Assembly: GCA_010028775.1 (NCBI GenBank)
Contig: RHAF01000007.1
Span: 1-26,203, forward strand
DNA length: 26,203 nucleotides
Reading direction: 5' to 3'
Source of the DNA: Verrucomicrobiota bacterium
GTDB lineage: Bacteria; Verrucomicrobiota; Verrucomicrobiia; Methylacidiphilales; Verrucolacustridaceae
The position numbers were made by a program, and so were the translations under genes. Below the pieces are notes generated by a model that was not told the DNA's origin, searched no databases, and was given only the letters and a program-made list of their open reading frames with translations. Positions 23,183 through 26,203 of the stretch are shown here, in pieces; positions within the stretch are counted from its first letter, which is position 1, and each line of letters begins with the position of its first letter.

Positions 23183-26100
23183 GTCAGTTGGGGAAGGGCT
23201 TCCCCCTTGGGTCTTTCCAATTTTCGCCAGGAAATCCATCGCCCCGTCACCGTCTTCCAAAGAGCCGCCCAAACCGCCATGGCCAACAGCGGGCGATAGA
23301 CGGCCCTCATCCAGATCATTTTTCGCAGCGCCCAAAGGGATTCCCCATCCTTGCGCAAGGCCACCGCCACAGGCAGACCATCCATCAGCAGGCTGAAGGC
23401 CAAACACCAGGGTAGCCATGCTGCAAACTGCCCCTTCCACAAGGCCCACAAAACGCCCAGATCCACCAGCGGAACCGCCACGGCCAAAAACGTCTGCGTG
23501 ATCAAGACCGATGGTAAAGCCATCCACCCCAGCCACGGCTGGGAGAAGGAGAACAGCAAAACCCGATGCTTCCAGATCGACTGCAGCGTTCCATACGTCC
23601 ATCTCCTCCGCTGCCGCAACAAGGCCCCGGGATGGGAGGGCGCCTCCGTGCGTGCCACAGCTTCCGCCGCATAAGCGATGCGCCATCCGTCCCGGTGGAG
23701 CGCCAAGGTCAGATCCGCATCCTCCGCCATGGTGTCCTCACTGAATCCTCCATGGGGCTGGAGCGCCGATTTGCGCAGGGCGGAAATCGCCCCGGGGACG
23801 ACCGTGATGCAATTCCAACGGGCATACGCCACACGGTCCAGATGGAAACCCGCGCTGTACTCCAACTCCTGCAACGCGGGGAGGAACTGGTTGCGGTTCC
23901 CTACCCTCACCCGGCCGGACACCGCTCCCACGGAAGAATCTTCCAACCATCGGACGAGGGTGACGATCGTCCCCTCCTCAAATCGGGTGTCGGCATCCAG
24001 CGTGACGACCCACGGATGTTGGCTGACCGCCAATCCTCGGTTCAAGGCCGCCGCTTTTCCCTGGTTCGATTGATGCAGAACCGTGAAACGCGCATCCTCG
24101 CGGGCCACCTCCCGGGCCAGGGCCAACGTTGAATCGGTCGAGCCGTCATCCACCACAATGAATTCCACGGGCCCCGGATACTTGGTCCGTGCCAGACCGC
24201 CCAGGGTTTCCCGCAAAACCCGGGCCTCGTTGTAGGCGGGCAGAATCACCGAAACGCCTTGCGGAGTTTCCAGCTCCCCTCGTGAAATCGACGGGCGGGA
24301 ACCCCACCACACCATCCCCATGCGCAGCGCCAAAAGGGAGGTAGTCAGGATCAGCAAAGTTCCCAAGCTCCTTTCAAACATTCTCCAGATCCAGAAGACA
24401 AAGTGACTGAGCCACGCCAAGGGGGTTTTTTCCGCTGACACATAAGGCATCGTCTCCGCCGGACCCATGCCCAGTAGGGTTCCGACCGTCACCATCTCAT
24501 CCCCGCGGGAGCGAAGATACCGGATGACTTGGGGTAACGCTTCCACGGTCTGCTCGCGATCCCCACCCGCATCGTGAAAGAGAATGGTTTGTCCATGCGC
24601 CCTACCTTCCTTGACGGCTTCAAGAATGGATTCGGCCCCGGGCTTCTCCCAATCTTTCGAGTCCACCGATTGTCCGATCGTCAGATACCCCAGCTGACGG
24701 GCGATCCTCAAGGGACGCAGCTCCGCCGCCGTCTGGGGATTGCTGTCCGCATTGTAGGGGGGACGGAAAAACAGCAGGGATCGTCCGGTAATTCCCTCCA
24801 GGAGCCGTCGGGTGGCGTTCAACTCCAACCGGATCTGCCCGTCCCCCGCTTGGGACAGGTTGGGGTGCGTAAAGGTGTGATTTCCCAGCTCGTGCCCTTC
24901 CTGCAGGATGCGCTGGATCAGGCTGGGCTCAGACTCCGCCTTTTCCCCAACCACAAAGAAGGTCGCGGAAACTTTTTCCCTCCTCAGAATATCTAGGATT
25001 TGCGGAGTCCACTCGGGATCGGGGCCGTCATCAAACGTCAACGCCACCTGATTGGGGCGGGATCCGCCGCTGTGAATGACCGAAGCCGGTTGGGGCAACG
25101 GATCATACCCGGCCCGCCAATGCCCGTTTTCCATGACCGCTATCGTCCGATGCCCCTCCTTTTCATCGAGGTAAGGTGCCAGGGCGTCTCCGTCCCCCAC
25201 ATCACCGATCGTTCCGGTGGGGCGCACGATGCGCGGCAGATCGGCCATCTGCAGGTCACGTTTCCCTGCCGCCTCAAGGACCTTCCAAATGTCATGATCC
25301 TCCAGGCCCAGTTTCCAAAGACCGATGCCTCCAGGAGAGTACGGCTTCAGAATTTCCATCTGATTTGCCAAGGTTACCGCGTCCAAAAACCAGACATCGT
25401 GTCTTTGGTTCCCCTCCCGGTAGGCAAAATGGGGCTGATCGGAGTGCCCGGGAGCCTCGATTCTGGGCAAACCGGCCCAGTGGGCCCGGGCCAATGCGTC
25501 GTAGAACCCCAACGTCTCCGCCGGTTCGGATCCTTGCGTCCAGTCGTACCCGTGGAGTCCCAGGGATATGACCCACTGCTCGGGATTTCCGTACGAAATC
25601 ATAGCCTTGAGCCAACCCTCAAACCAATCCAACGAGGCAATCGGCCCGGGCGGATCGAACTCCCCCGTTTCGTCATGCAACATCGCCACCATGCGGTCCG
25701 CCTGCCGACTCAACGAGTCGAGGTCAAAGACCTCCAGCTCGCGCCCCACCGGCAAAACCACCCAGAACTCCAGGCCTTTTGCGTGAAGCATCGTGGAAAG
25801 TTTCCCGAAAAACCGATTCATCGGGTCCCGCAAGGAAGGGTCGATCTCTCCCCAGTCCACCATCACCCCGTGGGCCCGTATTTCCTGGGCCTGGGCCACC
25901 AACTCCTGCACCAGATGGGTCTGCTCTCTATCCGCCAGGCGCAACAACGACTCCACCGGCTCAGGCTCCCTCTTGCCCCCCGCATCATTGGATAACACCG
26001 GCATCAGCTGAAGCGTCCTTGGAAGATTCAAATCCTCCAGTTCGTTGGATTGGGGCTCGAGTTTGCTGCCGGTCTCATCCAAGACCCAGCCGGGAACTGC

Positions 26101-26203
26101 CAGATGGGTCAAGGATTCCGCATGGGCCTTCAGCGAGATTCTGGATCCCTCATCCTCCGGATCCACGAAGCCCAGGCGAATGGGCCCCAGACCCGTGACG
26201 GAA
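23179..26203 (-). CDS. GH18-like / polysaccharide deacetylase / GT2 synthase fusion, 5' end outside window
   Basis: The frame is open to the window edge, so the N-terminus is missing; GTG 26166 is internal because SVTGLGPIRLGFVDPED reads on before it in family style. Counting from that GTG, residues 1-320 are a GH18-like barrel with GVMVDWGEID (100-109). Residues about 373-560 are a NodB-type deacetylase: ALTFDDGPD (Asp379/380), HTFTHPNL (His430, His434) and RPPYNAD. A membrane segment lies at about 600-620. Residues about 635-870 are a family 2 glycosyltransferase: ILPAYNEA, VVDDGST, LDADT (724), EDAD (815) and QRRRW (852), followed by more membrane helices. Such fusions are processive synthases of beta-linked, often N-acetylglucosamine-based polymers; the product here is not known. 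The GH26-like gene follows with an ATGA overlap. Confidence 0.9.
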   Translation of the reverse strand, partial: SVTGLGPIRLGFVDPEDEGSRISLKAHAESLTHLAVPGWVLDETGSKLEPQSNELEDLNLPRTLQLMPVLSNDAGGKREPEPVESLLRLADREQTHLVQELVAQAQEIRAHGVMVDWGEIDPSLRDPMNRFFGKLSTMLHAKGLEFWVVLPVGRELEVFDLDSLSRQADRMVAMLHDETGEFDPPGPIASLDWFEGWLKAMISYGNPEQWVISLGLHGYDWTQGSEPAETLGFYDALARAHWAGLPRIEAPGHSDQPHFAYREGNQRHDVWFLDAVTLANQMEILKPYSPGGIGLWKLGLEDHDIWKVLEAAGKRDLQMADLPRIVRPTGTIGDVGDGDALAPYLDEKEGHRTIAVMENGHWRAGYDPLPQPASVIHSGGSRPNQVALTFDDGPDPEWTPQILDILRREKVSATFFVVGEKAESEPSLIQRILQEGHELGNHTFTHPNLSQAGDGQIRLELNATRRLLEGITGRSLLFFRPPYNADSNPQTAAELRPLRIARQLGYLTIGQSVDSKDWEKPGAESILEAVKEGRAHGQTILFHDAGGDREQTVEALPQVIRYLRSRGDEMVTVGTLLGMGPAETMPYVSAEKTPLAWLSHFVFWIWRMFERSLGTLLILTTSLLALRMGMVWWGSRPSISRGELETPQGVSVILPAYNEARVLRETLGGLARTKYPGPVEFIVVDDGSTDSTLALAREVAREDARFTVLHQSNQGKAAALNRGLAVSQHPWVVTLDADTRFEEGTIVTLVRWLEDSSVGAVSGRVRVGNRNQFLPALQELEYSAGFHLDRVAYARWNCITVVPGAISALRKSALQPHGGFSEDTMAEDADLTLALHRDGWRIAYAAEAVARTEAPSHPGALLRQRRRWTYGTLQSIWKHRVLLFSFSQPWLGWMALPSVLITQTFLAVAVPLVDLGVLWALWKGQFAAWLPWCLAFSLLMDGLPVAVALRKDGESLWALRKMIWMRAVYRPLLAMAVWAALWKTVTGRWISWRKLERPKGEALPQLT

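Noticed and set aside
23183..23686. N-terminal extension of the GH26-like gene
   Set aside because: It lies inside the synthase gene in another frame; the signal peptide starts at 23182.
1..26203. CRISPR array, prophage, insertion sequence, toxin-antitoxin or defence island
   Set aside because: No regular repeats, transposase, integrase, phage structural gene or known defence domain was seen on either strand.

Overview
This is a GC-rich (by eye about 60 percent) chromosomal stretch with 21 densely packed genes, most on the minus strand and many overlapping by 1 to 4 bases. It looks like a member of the PVC group, most likely Verrucomicrobiota. The signs are a small Planctomycete-type c-type cytochrome, a low-molecular-weight phosphatase/RpiB-like/serine hydroxymethyltransferase triple fusion, a catalytically degenerate S41-type protein and a PDH E2-E3 pair. 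This placement is an inference from gene types; no rRNA or other marker is present. No tRNA, rRNA, insertion sequence, CRISPR array, prophage or defence island was seen, and no gap between genes exceeds about 100 bases.

Layout. Bases 1-1418 hold the 3' part of acetolactate synthase (ilvB, plus strand) with a frame break near 275. Bases 1415-5111 (minus) hold a CNB-FHA sensor protein, then a glycolate/lactate oxidase pair glcD-glcF; glcF is split by an in-frame TAG. Bases 5176-6272 hold a TlpA-like lipoprotein lacking both redox cysteines, convergent with maf. dnaB (6376-7884, plus) converges on dciA (7898-8614, minus), which encodes a DUF721 protein of the DnaB-loader family. dciA is the last gene of a minus-strand series: purD, S41-like protein, PTP-RpiB-GlyA fusion, DUF971 protein, Atg22-like MFS transporter, dciA. 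A DUF3108 secreted protein (14949-15764, plus) converges on a second minus-strand series of thiD, comEC and a frameshifted cytochrome. Bases 19419-22047 hold the PDH E2 and E3 genes, and 22133-26203 hold a GH26-like hydrolase coupled to a GH18-deacetylase-GT2 membrane synthase that runs off the window end.

How the genes fit together. PurD consumes glycine and phosphoribosylamine. The neighbouring fusion carries the enzyme that makes glycine and one-carbon units, so this block has a purine-supply logic, although its RpiB-like part appears to have lost its catalytic residues. The E2-E3 pair supplies acetyl-CoA production with an E1 encoded elsewhere. The synthase/deacetylase/hydrolase pair looks like an exopolysaccharide assembly and trimming module.

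Most notable. Several proteins keep a fold but have lost catalytic residues: the TlpA-like protein, the RpiB-like domain, the S41-like protein and the ComEC C-terminal domain. Three genes (ilvB, glcF, cytochrome) carry small lesions that could be assembly errors or real decay. I do not see a clear, wholly new multi-gene system. The triple fusion and the pseudoenzyme cluster are the best candidates for follow-up.
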